Shown: positions 47,235 to 57,331 of the stretch, in pieces
Position numbering within the stretch: position 1 is the stretch's first letter
Layout of the letters: every line of letters begins with the position of its first letter
Source of the DNA: Rhizobium leguminosarum bv. trifolii WSM2297
GTDB lineage: Bacteria > Pseudomonadota > Alphaproteobacteria > Rhizobiales > Rhizobiaceae
Direction: 5' to 3'
Assembly (NCBI RefSeq): GCF_000271845.1
Contig: NZ_JH719395.1
Coordinates: 3,978,361-4,042,360 of the forward strand
DNA length: 64,000 nucleotides
Made by a program: the position numbers and the translations under genes
Notes under the pieces: model-generated
Told to the model about the DNA's origin: nothing
Database searches by the model: none
Seen by the model: the letters and a program-made list of their open reading frames with translations, nothing else

Positions 47235-48185
47235 TCAATCGTGGCCAACCTGCCAAACTGAAAGCAGCCCGTCAAGAAGCAACTTTGGGGGCAGGATTCC
47301 ATTGATATCCTGGCCTTTCAAGAGATCATCATAACCGAAGATCGTAATCAACCGCGAAACAGCCCCAGCGAGCAGAAAAGGCGTATTGCTCTTCTTGTCC
47401 CAGTCGACCATCGGCAGGTCGGCGTCGACGCCGCGCGATTTGAGATAGGCGCGGATTTCGGCGTCGCCGCCGATCGTATCGACGAGTTTCACCTTCAGCG
47501 CCTGGCGGCCGGTATAGATCGTGCCGTCGGCCAGTTTCAGCACCTCGTCGCGCGGCAGCTTGCGCCGATCGGCGACCAGATCCACGAACCAGTTATAGCT
47601 GTCGACCACCATGTTGCGGATCATCGCCTTGGCGTCCTCGCTCGCCTCATGGAAGGGCGAGGGCTCGGCCTTCAGCGGTGAGGATTTGATCTCCTGCAGC
47701 GAGACGCCGATCTTGTCGAGCAGCGGCTGGATCTGCGGATACTGAAAGATGACGCCGATCGAGCCGGTGATCGAGCTGTCGCCGGCAACGATCGTATCGC
47801 CGGCGGTGGCGATCATATAGCCGGCGGAGGCGGCAAGCGTGCGCACGTCGGACACGACGGGCTTCTTGGCTGCGATCGCACGGATCGCCTTGAAGACCTT
47901 TTCGCCGCCATAGGTCGTGCCGCCGGGCGAGGAGATCGAGATCACCGCGGCCTTCACCTGGTCGTTGGTCTCGACCTTCTTCAGCCGCTCCAGAAGCTCG
48001 TCGTCATCGACGATCAGCCCCGATATCGTCACATGGGCGATATGCGGGCGGCTGGTCTTGGTGTCGCCGACCGTGAAGCTGTAGAAAGCAAAACCAAGCG
48101 CCACGACGAGAGCCACCGTGAAGAGGCGCCAAAACCACAACTTGCGGCGCAGCCGCCGGCGATCCGCGATCATCGAACTGTCCAT
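47235..48185 (-). CDS. sppA: Signal peptide peptidase SppA
   Basis: A 316-residue membrane-anchored serine protease of the short (36K) type that degrades cleaved signal peptides. An N-terminal anchor (residues 18-40) is followed by the ClpP-like fold with SISSPGGTTYGG, the catalytic Ser in SSITGSIGVI and the Lys in QALKVKLVDTIGG-type sequence. The ATG at 48185 has a perfect GGAGG site 7 bases upstream, so the 100-residue in-frame extension further upstream is rejected. It precedes ihfB in the same direction. Confidence 0.93.
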   Translation of the reverse strand: MDSSMIADRRRLRRKLWFWRLFTVALVVALGFAFYSFTVGDTKTSRPHIAHVTISGLIVDDDELLERLKKVETNDQVKAAVISISSPGGTTYGGEKVFKAIRAIAAKKPVVSDVRTLAASAGYMIATAGDTIVAGDSSITGSIGVIFQYPQIQPLLDKIGVSLQEIKSSPLKAEPSPFHEASEDAKAMIRNMVVDSYNWFVDLVADRRKLPRDEVLKLADGTIYTGRQALKVKLVDTIGGDAEIRAYLKSRGVDADLPMVDWDKKSNTPFLLAGAVSRLITIFGYDDLLKGQDINGILPPKLLLDGLLSVWQVGHD

Positions 48186-48318
48186 GAAAACCTCCAGCGC
48201 TGGGCTCCGGCTTCGGCATGGCGCCGACGGATCCGGTGAAAATAGGGTGGCAGCGGCACGTACGAATGCCACTTTTTTATGTTTTTCCGTTTTGTTGCTT
48301 GTTGCAGAAAAAATTCCA

Positions 48319-48332
48319 TATTGGCAAGCCAA
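48319..48332. promoter_or_regulatory. Palindrome in the divergent sppA-lptC region
   Basis: ATTGGCAAGCCAAT has perfect 6-base arms. It lies within the 228 bases that must hold the promoters of both sppA and lptC. The regulator, if any, is unknown. Confidence 0.35.
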
Positions 48333-48413
48333 TGTAATAATGCGAAACGAACTGTGATTGGCGGCCGGCTTTGTTTTGAAGGCGCGGCAATCACCGCACA
48401 TGGAACGAGACCT

Positions 48414-49079
48414 ATGCTCGATACCCTGAAGAACAACGGAAACGCCGCCTATGCGGGCTCCGGCAGGAGCGCCTATGGCGATGCGTTGTTCCATTCCGCC
48501 CGCGTGCGGCGGCTGAAGATTTTGCTGCCGGTGGCAGCCCTCGTCATCGGCGCCGGCCTCGCAGGGGTGGCGTTGGTCAGCATCTATCTGCCCGAGAACA
48601 TCAAAATGGAAGGCGCCAAGATCGAGAACGGCAAGGTGGTGATGGAAAAGCCGGCGATCTCTGGACGCAATTCCGACGGCATCAACTATTCGATGCTGGC
48701 CGAACGGGCACTACAGGATATCCGCAATCCCGATCTCATCACCCTCGAGACCATCAAGGCCGCCGTGCCGATGAACGATGGCCTGATCGCCCGCGTCGTC
48801 GCTTCGACCGCCGATTACAACCGGGCCACCGACAACCTGCATATGACCGCCCCTTTCACCCTGGTGCTGAGCAGCGGCCTCAACGCGAATTTCCAGTCCG
48901 CCCGCCTCGACATCAAGGGCGGAAACATGCGCAGCGACGACCCCGTCACCATCACCAAGGACAATGCCTCCATTGTTGCGAAGACGATGGAGATAACCGA
49001 TAAGGGGCGGGTGATCACATTCGAGGGGAATGTTCGCATGAATGTCGATCCCACCACCATCCATAAACAGGGCACTTAA
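48414..49079 (+). CDS. lptC: LPS export protein LptC
   Basis: A 221-residue bitopic inner-membrane protein with one transmembrane helix (about residues 38-60) and a periplasmic beta-jellyroll. It takes lipopolysaccharide from the LptB2FG transporter and hands it to LptA. The family is weakly conserved; the identification rests on size, topology, the OstA-like strands (IKMEGAKIENGKVVMEKP, ITFEGNVRMNV) and position before lptA and lptB. The ATG at 48414 was taken; the frame extends upstream without homology. Confidence 0.88.
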   Translation: MLDTLKNNGNAAYAGSGRSAYGDALFHSARVRRLKILLPVAALVIGAGLAGVALVSIYLPENIKMEGAKIENGKVVMEKPAISGRNSDGINYSMLAERALQDIRNPDLITLETIKAAVPMNDGLIARVVASTADYNRATDNLHMTAPFTLVLSSGLNANFQSARLDIKGGNMRSDDPVTITKDNASIVAKTMEITDKGRVITFEGNVRMNVDPTTIHKQGT

Positions 49080-49094
49080 CCAGCCGGGTCATCC

Positions 49095-49742
49095 ATGACA
49101 AAAGATTGTCGCATTTCCACTTGCAAGACCGGTATGGCATTCGCTGCCGCCGCATTCGCCCTTGTTCTGACGGCTTCTGGCGCCGGTGCGCAGCAGGCCG
49201 CCACGATGTCGGGCATGAAGCTATCCAACGACCAGCCGATCCAGATCGAAAGCGACAAGCTCGAGATTCACGACCAGGAGCACACCGCGCTGTTCACCGG
49301 CAAGGTCAAGGTCGTCCAGGGGACGACGACGATGCAGTCCGGCAAGATGACCGTCTATTACAAGGATAAGGCGGCAAAGCCGGCCGCTGACGGGACGCAA
49401 CCCCCAGCCCAACCCGCGGCGCAGCCAGCCCAGTCCGGTTCGCTTGCATCGGGGAGTGCCGATATCGACAAGATCCTGGTCACCGACAAGGTTCTCCTGA
49501 CCTCAGGCACGCAGACCGCGACCGCCGATGACGGCAATTTCGATATGGCGTCGCAGACATTCATCCTCACGGCCGATCAGGGCAACAAGGTTATTCTGTC
49601 GGACGGGCCGAACGTCTTCACCGGCTGCAAACTGACCGTTCACATGCAAACCGGTCAGGCGGAGCTTGAAAGCTGCGGCGGGCGTGTCCAGATTCAGCTC
49701 GATCCAAAATCGCAGCCGAATGCGCAGCAGAAGCAGAACTGA
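49095..49742 (+). CDS. lptA: LPS transport periplasmic protein LptA (OstA-like)
   Basis: A 215-residue exported protein with a signal peptide (cleavage near ASGAGAQQ, residue 33) and the OstA fold: DQPIQIESDKLEIHDQEHTALFTGKVKVVQG. It bridges inner and outer membrane in the Lpt machine. A Pro/Ala/Gln-rich insert of about 25 residues lies in the middle (AAKPAADGTQPPAQPAAQPA), longer than in enterobacterial LptA. It starts 15 bases after lptC. Confidence 0.92.
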   Translation: MTKDCRISTCKTGMAFAAAAFALVLTASGAGAQQAATMSGMKLSNDQPIQIESDKLEIHDQEHTALFTGKVKVVQGTTTMQSGKMTVYYKDKAAKPAADGTQPPAQPAAQPAQSGSLASGSADIDKILVTDKVLLTSGTQTATADDGNFDMASQTFILTADQGNKVILSDGPNVFTGCKLTVHMQTGQAELESCGGRVQIQLDPKSQPNAQQKQN

Positions 49743-49758
49743 GAAGCCGGCCTCCCAC

Positions 49759-50559
49759 GTGAAATTATCATCGCTATCCACCATGTTCGGCCAGCCCGGG
49801 CCACAAGCTGCGGGCGCCGCCGACAAAAGCCGCTATCAGGGAACGCTGATCGCACGCGGTCTGACGAAGACCTATGCGACGCGTCGCGTCGTCAACGGTG
49901 TCTCGCTGGTGGTGCGCCGTGGCGAGGCCGTCGGCCTGCTCGGCCCGAACGGTGCCGGCAAGACCACCTGTTTTTACATGATCACCGGCCTCGTGCCGGT
50001 CGATGAAGGCACGATCGAGATCGACGGCAACGACGTCACGACCATGCCGATGTACCGCCGCTCCCGCCTCGGCGTCGGTTACCTGCCGCAGGAAGCCTCG
50101 ATCTTTCGCGGCCTGACGGTGGAAGAAAACATTCGCGCCGTCCTCGAAGTGCACGTCAAGGACAAGGCCGAGCGCGAGCAGAAGCTGAACGAGCTGCTGG
50201 AAGAATTCCATATCCAGAAGCTGCGCAAGAGTGCGGCGGTCGCCCTGTCGGGCGGTGAGCGGCGCCGCCTCGAAATCGCCCGTGCGCTGGCGACCGACCC
50301 GACCTTCATGCTGCTCGACGAGCCCTTCGCCGGCGTCGACCCGATCTCGGTCGCCGACATCCAGAATCTCGTCCACCACCTGACGGCACGCGGCATCGGC
50401 GTTCTGATCACCGACCACAATGTGCGCGAGACGCTGGGTCTGATCGACCGGGCCTATATCATCCATGCCGGTGAAGTGTTGACCCATGGGCGGGCGAACG
50501 ACATCGTCAACAATCCGGAAGTGCGCCGGCTTTACCTCGGCGACAATTTCAGCCTTTGA
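49759..50559 (+). CDS. lptB: LPS export ABC transporter ATP-binding protein LptB
   Basis: A 266-residue ATPase powering LPS extraction. Walker A is LLGPNGAGKTTCF (about residue 56), the ABC signature ALSGGERRRLEIARAL is near 160, Walker B reads FMLLDEPFAGVDP and the switch His is in ITDHNVRETL. The GTG at 49759 was taken, 16 bases after lptA; an ATG at 49783 is the alternative. An N-terminal extension of about 20 residues precedes the ABC domain. The order lptC-lptA-lptB-rpoN is the usual proteobacterial one. Confidence 0.95.
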   Translation: MKLSSLSTMFGQPGPQAAGAADKSRYQGTLIARGLTKTYATRRVVNGVSLVVRRGEAVGLLGPNGAGKTTCFYMITGLVPVDEGTIEIDGNDVTTMPMYRRSRLGVGYLPQEASIFRGLTVEENIRAVLEVHVKDKAEREQKLNELLEEFHIQKLRKSAAVALSGGERRRLEIARALATDPTFMLLDEPFAGVDPISVADIQNLVHHLTARGIGVLITDHNVRETLGLIDRAYIIHAGEVLTHGRANDIVNNPEVRRLYLGDNFSL

Positions 50560-50710
50560 ACGCCGATCCCTCAGAAATTCACCTTGCGGCATAGTTCCGC
50601 TTGACCAAATAGCTCAAAAGAGCAATTTTTGGGCCAAGTTGGATTTCCGTGGCCTGAAGCCTTGATCGGACGCGGTTTCCCGGAGGAATCGAGGGAGTTT
50701 CGCGTCCGTC

Positions 50711-52273
<1,563 letters not shown>

Positions 52274-52280
52274 CGCGGCA

Positions 52281-52304
52281 ATGCTTCGGCCTTGATCGAA
52301 GCAT
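52281..52304 (+). other. Hairpin after rpoN
   Basis: ATGCTTCG (52281-52288) pairs with CGAAGCAT (52297-52304) around an 8-base loop. No T-run follows. It may weaken read-through from rpoN into the exporter gene. Confidence 0.4.
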
Positions 52305-52353
52305 CCCGCCCGCAAATCCCGCTATTCCTCCGGTGTTTTGAACCAACAGCGAA

Positions 52354-53274
52354 ATGCCGACCATGCCGCAAAATCCAAACCTTGCCAGGGAGCTTATCCT
52401 GCTGCTGGCGCTGGCCACCCTCTGGGGCGCCTCCTACACCTTCATCAAAATCGGCGTCGAGACCATCCCGCCGGTGACGTTGATCGCCGCGCGCACGCTG
52501 ATTGCCGGCGCCATCCTGCTTGCCGTCCTCCGTCATCGGAGAATTCGCCTGCCGAGTGACGGCGCGACGTGGCGGCGGTTTTTCGTTCAAGCCTGTCTGA
52601 ACAGCGTCATTCCCTTCACGCTGATCGCCTGGGCGGAACAATCCGTCGATGCCGGGCTGGCGGTGATCCTCAATTCGGCAACGCCGATCTTCACCTTCCT
52701 GCTAACCGTGCTGATAGTCCGACACGAACAGGTGACGGCGCGAAAGCTTTTCGGCGTCATGGCGGGACTGGCCGGCATCTGCCTCGTCATCGGCGTCGAG
52801 GCGCTCAATGGTCTCGGCGAAGACCTGATGGCGCAGCTCGCCATCATCCTGGCGACCGCCTGTTATGCCGGGGCCGCGATTTTCGGCAAGAACTTCAATG
52901 GCTTCGACCCCGCCGTGCCGGCGGCCGGCTCGCTGATCTCGGGTGCGGCCATTCTGCTGCCCGTCAGCCTCGTCGTCGATCGGCCCTGGACGCTCGATCC
53001 GTCGGCGGCATCGATGCTGGCGCTGCTTGGCCTTTCCGCCTTTTCGACGGCGCTCGCCTTTGCCATCTATTTCCGTCTGGTCCAGACGCTGGGGTCTGTG
53101 GGAACGACCTCGCAAGCCTATCTCAGGGTGCCGATCGGAGTGACGATCGGCATCGTCTTCCTCGGTGAAAGCCTGAGTCCGACGGCCTGGATCGGACTCA
53201 TTTGCGTCATATCAGGTGTCGCAGCGATGACAATCCCGGCAAGAGTGAGTGCAACCAAAGCGGGAACCATCTAG
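52354..53274 (+). CDS. EamA-family (DMT) transporter
   Basis: A 306-residue inner-membrane protein with ten predicted helices in two EamA repeats (LLLALATLWGASYTFIKIGVE in the first; the second from about residue 160). The family exports amino acids or other metabolites; the substrate is unknown. It sits between rpoN and hpf, which are adjacent in many Proteobacteria, and the downstream hpf has its own promoter, so this gene looks like a lineage-specific insertion. Its GC content is similar to the neighbours. Confidence 0.9.
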   Translation: MPTMPQNPNLARELILLLALATLWGASYTFIKIGVETIPPVTLIAARTLIAGAILLAVLRHRRIRLPSDGATWRRFFVQACLNSVIPFTLIAWAEQSVDAGLAVILNSATPIFTFLLTVLIVRHEQVTARKLFGVMAGLAGICLVIGVEALNGLGEDLMAQLAIILATACYAGAAIFGKNFNGFDPAVPAAGSLISGAAILLPVSLVVDRPWTLDPSAASMLALLGLSAFSTALAFAIYFRLVQTLGSVGTTSQAYLRVPIGVTIGIVFLGESLSPTAWIGLICVISGVAAMTIPARVSATKAGTI

Positions 53275-53365
53275 AAATATTGGCTGGCGATCGATGCTGT
53301 GCTCTGTGGAGTATGGGGTGCGCCGCACGTCGCGCGAGCATTAGCAATCGGGGTTTTTCGCCCTA

Positions 53366-53394
53366 TTGACTTTTAGGCGGCGGCTGGCTAGAAG
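53366..53394 (+). promoter_or_regulatory. Candidate promoter of hpf-ptsN
   Basis: TTGACT (53366-53371), exactly 17 bases, then TAGAAG (53389-53394). It lies in the 291-base gap after the exporter gene and would give a leader of about 165 bases. No -24/-12 sigma-54 site was seen. Confidence 0.45.
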
Positions 53395-53565
53395 CCCGCC
53401 GCAATCGATGCCGTAAACGGCGTCTGGAGTTATCCCCAGCATCAGAAGGGCATCAAGGACCCGCAGGCTGACGCCGATCTTGCTTGAGATTGCGCGAAGT
53501 GCTTGGATGAACCTGAGGCTTGGCGTAAACTGATACCCGCAAACGATGATAAGAAGGGAAACTCC

Positions 53566-54141
53566 ATGAGTGTGCGTGTGTCCGGTAAACATATGGAAAT
53601 TGGTGAATCGTTCCGTCAAAAGATCGAGGACCAAATTGGTATGGCCATCACGAAATACTTCGACGGGGGGTATTCCGGCCAGGTGACCGTGGAAAAGGCG
53701 AGTTCTCGTTTCTCCGCAGACTGCAAGCTTCACCTCGACAGCGGGGTGGTACTGCATGCGGCCGGCGAAGCGACCGATCCCCAGCTTGCTTTTGACGCCG
53801 CTTCGGAGCGCATCGAAAAGCGCCTGCGCCGCTACAAGCGCAAGCTGAAGGACCATCACGCCGGAAACCATCTGAACGGTTTTGCAGAAGTCGCCTACAC
53901 GGTCATGGATTCTGTTCCTGACCACGAGGATGAAGTCCCCGACGATTTCGCCCCGGCGATCGTCGCCGAAAGCACGAAGCAGCTGAAGACCATGTCTGTC
54001 GCCACCGCCGTGATGGCGCTTGATATGACCGACGAGCCGCTTCTCCTGTTCCGCAGCCCCGGCAAGGAACATTTGAACATCGTTTACCGTCGGCACGACG
54101 GAAATATTGGCTGGATCGATTCAGCCAATATCAAAGGCTGA
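53566..54141 (+). CDS. hpf: Ribosome hibernation promoting factor, long form
   Basis: A 191-residue protein with an N-terminal S30AE (YfiA/HPF) domain (VRVSGKHMEIGESFRQKIED, residues 1-100) and a C-terminal dimerisation domain (KTMSVATAVMALDMTDEPLLLFRSP, residues 130-188). Long HPF pairs 70S ribosomes into inactive 100S dimers. The ATG at 53566 follows AAGGGA; the upstream in-frame extension is not family sequence. It lies 69 bases before ptsN. Confidence 0.94.
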   Translation: MSVRVSGKHMEIGESFRQKIEDQIGMAITKYFDGGYSGQVTVEKASSRFSADCKLHLDSGVVLHAAGEATDPQLAFDAASERIEKRLRRYKRKLKDHHAGNHLNGFAEVAYTVMDSVPDHEDEVPDDFAPAIVAESTKQLKTMSVATAVMALDMTDEPLLLFRSPGKEHLNIVYRRHDGNIGWIDSANIKG

Positions 54142-54210
54142 GATCAGGCGGTGAGCGGCGGTATCGCCGCCGCTCCTTGCATTTGATCCCGGCGACAGAA
54201 GGAAAAAGAA

Positions 54211-54675
54211 ATGGCATTGGCAGATTTGCTCCATCAGGATGCGATCATTCCCGCCCTCAGAGTAAATTCCAAGAAACAGCTGCTTCAGGAATTGGCCGCA
54301 AGAGCCGCCAGGATAACCGGGCTCTCCGAACGGGAGATCTTCGACGTCATCCTGCAGCGCGAACGCCTTGGCTCGACCGGCGTCGGCAACGGCATCGCCA
54401 TTCCCCACGGCAAGCTGGTCAACATCCATTCGATCGTCGGCATCTTCGCCCGGCTGGAGCAGCCGGTCGATTTCGAGGCCCTGGACGACCAGCCTGTCGA
54501 TCTCGTCTTCCTGCTGTTGGCGCCGGAAGGCGCCGGTGCTGATCATCTGAAGGCGCTGTCGCGCATCGCCCGCGTGCTGCGCGATCACGATCTGGTCGCC
54601 AAGCTGCGCGCCACCGATTCCGCTTCGGCGATCTACGCCTTCCTCAACGAAGAGCAGACGTCGAACGCCGCCTGA
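54211..54675 (+). CDS. ptsN: Nitrogen phosphotransferase EIIA-Ntr
   Basis: A 154-residue regulatory PTS protein that receives phosphate on a His in the conserved GNGIAIPHGKLVNI segment (about residue 66) and controls potassium, nitrogen and carbon functions. The length and the ending ATDSASAIYAFL are typical. An AAGGAAAAAG site precedes the ATG. It is the last gene of the rpoN region and ends at a shared terminator. Confidence 0.95.
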   Translation: MALADLLHQDAIIPALRVNSKKQLLQELAARAARITGLSEREIFDVILQRERLGSTGVGNGIAIPHGKLVNIHSIVGIFARLEQPVDFEALDDQPVDLVFLLLAPEGAGADHLKALSRIARVLRDHDLVAKLRATDSASAIYAFLNEEQTSNAA

Positions 54676-54697
54676 GCGACAGCTATCCCTGAAATGA

Positions 54698-54727
54698 AAA
54701 AGGCGCCGGGTCATCCTGGCGCCTTTT
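54698..54727. terminator. Bidirectional terminator between ptsN and the chemoreceptor gene
   Basis: AAAAGGCGCC (54698-54707) pairs perfectly with GGCGCCTTTT (54718-54727) over 10 bp. A and T runs flank the stem, so it can act on both converging transcripts. Confidence 0.85.
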
Positions 54728-54748
54728 GATTTCATAGGGATTGAGTGC

Positions 54749-57088
54749 TCAGAACTCTTCCCAATTGTCCTGCGCCACGGCGGCTGAACTACGTGAGGGG
54801 AGAGCCGCGCGGCGCGGAGCCGGGGCGACAGCGCGGTGCGAAGCGGCTGGAGCAGCCGGTGCCCGCATCCTTTGCGCGACCGAGGCGAGTGCGGCTGTAT
54901 TGCCCGAGCCTGCGACCCGGAAGCGCGTGGCAAGCGCCTTCAGCGTCTGTGCCTCGTCGTTGAGTGCGACGCTGGCAGCGGTTGCTTCCTCGACCATCGC
55001 CGCGTTCTGCTGCGTCACCTGGTCCATCTGGTTCATGGCTTGGTTGATTTCCTTCAAGCCGACCGCCTGTTCGCTCGCCGATGCCGAGATCTGCCGGATG
55101 AGGTCGTTGATGCTCATCACCTGTTCGGCGATCTTGTGCAGCGTACCGCCGGCGCGCCCGACGAGATCGACACCTTCCTTGACCTGGACGGCCGAAGTGT
55201 TGATCAGCGTCTTGATTTCCTTGGCGGCATTGGCCGAACGCTGTGCCAGTTCACGCACTTCTTGGGCGACGACGGCAAAACCCTTGCCGGCTTCGCCGGC
55301 GCGCGCCGCCTCGACACCGGCATTCAGCGCCAGCAGGTTGGTCTGGAAGGCGATCTCGTCGATGACGCCGATGATCCTGGAAACTTCCGTCGAAGACTGT
55401 TCGATGCCCTGCATCGAGGCAATCGCCTTCTGCACCACTTCGCCGGACTTCTCGGCGTCCTGGCAGGCGAGGTTGACATTATCGGCGGCCGTTCGGGCAT
55501 GATCGGCGCTGGAATCGACCTGCGCGGTGAGCTCGTTGAGCGCCGCCGCCGTCTCCTCCAGGCTTGCCGCCTGCTGTTCGGTGCGCTTGGCAAGGTCGGA
55601 AGCGCTATTGCTGATCTCGCCGGTGCCCAAACCGATATTGGCAACGCTGAGGTTCATCGTGTTGATGGTCTCTTCAAGGCTCGCAAGGGCGGCGTTGAAA
55701 TCCTGTTTCAGCTTGCCGTATTCGCCGGGGAATTCGTCGGTGATGCGGTAGCCGAGATTGCCCTGCGACAGCTCGGAAAGGCCGGCGCCGACGATCGAGA
55801 CGATTTGGCGCTGCAGCGACACCGATTGCTGGCGTTCCGATTCCGAACGGCTGCGCTCGCCCTCCGCCGCCTGCCGCTCTCTGGCGGCCTCGTCCTCGAG
55901 GCGACGGCTGTCGGCCAGCGTGAAGCGGAAGCCTTCCAGCGCCTTGGCGACAGAACCGATTTCGTCGGTGCGCTGCTGGCCGGCGACCGCTTCGTCATAT
56001 TTGCCGTCGCCGAGCGCTTCGACACTGGCAACCAGCCCGCCGAGCGGCCGCTGCACCAGCGAGCGGACGGCGAAATAGAGCGCCAGCATGACGGCACCGA
56101 GCACGATCAGGCCGTTGATGATCATCATATAGGTCTGGTCCCGCACCGGCGCGTTGATCGCCGTATGCGGCACATCGACGAGCACGACCCAGGTGGCGTT
56201 GACGCCGGGAACCGCGAAGGGATAGACGACGCGGTCGAAGGGGGCGAGCCCGTCATAGGTCAAGTTGCTGACCAGGCCGGGCTGTTTGCTCGACAGCGCC
56301 GATTTGACGACATCGGCGCCTTCGCCGTCATACTGCTTGGTCATCAGGTCGGGGATCGGCGCGACGATCCAGTTGCCGGTCTGCGACAGCAGCGTGACGC
56401 GGCCGGAGCCGAAGGGATGCAGCGCCTGCAGCTTGTCGGTCAGCGACTTCAGCGAGATGTCGACGCCTCCGACGCCGATCATCTTGCCTCCGGACATGAC
56501 GGGATAGGCGATCGAGGTGAGCAGCGTCGGAACGTCGGTCCCCTCGGCCAGGTAAGGCGTCGTGATCGCACCCTTGCCGCTGTCGGCGGCGAGCTTCCAC
56601 CACTCGGCGGTATAATCATTGTCGAAGGTCGAATATTGGATGCCGCCGTCCTTGGTCTTCGACCAGTAGGGCGTAAAGGCGCCGTTCTTGTTCGTGCCTT
56701 CGTCATTGTTGTTGGCGATTTCCGCGGCCTTGCCGTCAATCGCGCCGAGCTGCTCGCAGAACCAGCTGCCGAAGGCGAAGGCATTCTGCTCGAGATTGGC
56801 CTTCAGCACGTTGATCATGCCCTTGCGATCGAGCGACTTGCCTTCATGGCCGCGGCCGATGACACCCGTCATGGTGCGCGCGGCGCTGGCGAGCTCGCCG
56901 ACATTGGCGGCGATTTCATTGGCGATCGATTTTGCCTCGAGGTTGGCCTGATCCATCGTCAGCGTCTGGACGCGATCCCGGGTCTGGCCGATGAGGAAAA
57001 AGTTCGAAACGATGAGAACGAGTGCGATGGCGATGCCGGTGATGACGATGAGTTTCGCCGCCAGCGATTTCATTCGAAAAATGAACAT
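54749..57088 (-). CDS. Methyl-accepting chemotaxis protein
   Basis: A 779-residue transmembrane chemoreceptor. After the first membrane helix (about 10-30) comes a large periplasmic double-Cache region (about 40-325), a second helix (about 345-365), a HAMP domain, an additional HAMP-like/coiled region (about 430-500) and the signalling hairpin with the tip EIAFQTNLLALNAGVEAARA (E-I/L-AFQTNLLALNA hallmark). The last residues are DNWEEF, matching the xWxxF tether for CheR/CheB. The ATG at 57088 has GAGGA 5 bases upstream. The ligand is unknown. No che genes are nearby. Confidence 0.93.
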   Translation of the reverse strand: MFIFRMKSLAAKLIVITGIAIALVLIVSNFFLIGQTRDRVQTLTMDQANLEAKSIANEIAANVGELASAARTMTGVIGRGHEGKSLDRKGMINVLKANLEQNAFAFGSWFCEQLGAIDGKAAEIANNNDEGTNKNGAFTPYWSKTKDGGIQYSTFDNDYTAEWWKLAADSGKGAITTPYLAEGTDVPTLLTSIAYPVMSGGKMIGVGGVDISLKSLTDKLQALHPFGSGRVTLLSQTGNWIVAPIPDLMTKQYDGEGADVVKSALSSKQPGLVSNLTYDGLAPFDRVVYPFAVPGVNATWVVLVDVPHTAINAPVRDQTYMMIINGLIVLGAVMLALYFAVRSLVQRPLGGLVASVEALGDGKYDEAVAGQQRTDEIGSVAKALEGFRFTLADSRRLEDEAARERQAAEGERSRSESERQQSVSLQRQIVSIVGAGLSELSQGNLGYRITDEFPGEYGKLKQDFNAALASLEETINTMNLSVANIGLGTGEISNSASDLAKRTEQQAASLEETAAALNELTAQVDSSADHARTAADNVNLACQDAEKSGEVVQKAIASMQGIEQSSTEVSRIIGVIDEIAFQTNLLALNAGVEAARAGEAGKGFAVVAQEVRELAQRSANAAKEIKTLINTSAVQVKEGVDLVGRAGGTLHKIAEQVMSINDLIRQISASASEQAVGLKEINQAMNQMDQVTQQNAAMVEEATAASVALNDEAQTLKALATRFRVAGSGNTAALASVAQRMRAPAAPAASHRAVAPAPRRAALPSRSSAAVAQDNWEEF

Positions 57089-57165
57089 GGGATCCTCGGG
57101 CAAGGATGCGCCGAAAGGGCATTCTCCGGCGCAGCAGCAAAGGCATCGCCCCGTCATGGAGCAGC

Positions 57166-57213
57166 CGCGTGGCCGGCCGGATCCCAAAGAAATGAGGACC
57201 CGCCGGCCACGCG
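57166..57213 (-). other. Hairpin in the chemoreceptor leader
   Basis: CGCGTGGCCGG (57166-57176) pairs perfectly over 11 bp with CCGGCCACGCG (57203-57213). It lies about 78 bases before the chemoreceptor start on the transcribed strand. No T-run follows. Confidence 0.45.
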
Positions 57214-57282
57214 CAAGATCGCCGGAGATCCCTTAACTTTGAATGAAACTTTAGCCATCCGCCGAGGCAAAACGCAGAAATT

Positions 57283-57300
57283 CCCCTTAAAATTAAGGGG
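57283..57300. other. AT/GC palindrome between rbsK and the chemoreceptor
   Basis: CCCCTTAAAATTAAGGGG has perfect 8-base arms and an AA centre. It lies just beyond the rbsK stop and upstream of the chemoreceptor leader; it could be a weak rbsK terminator or an operator. Confidence 0.4.
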
Positions 57301-57331
57301 CTCCGCGGGCGGCTTCGCAAAGAGACCTAAC

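Noticed and set aside
53275..53565. Sigma-54 (-24/-12) promoter before hpf
   Set aside because: TTGGCGTAAACTGATACC near 53520 lacks the TTGC element at the right spacing.
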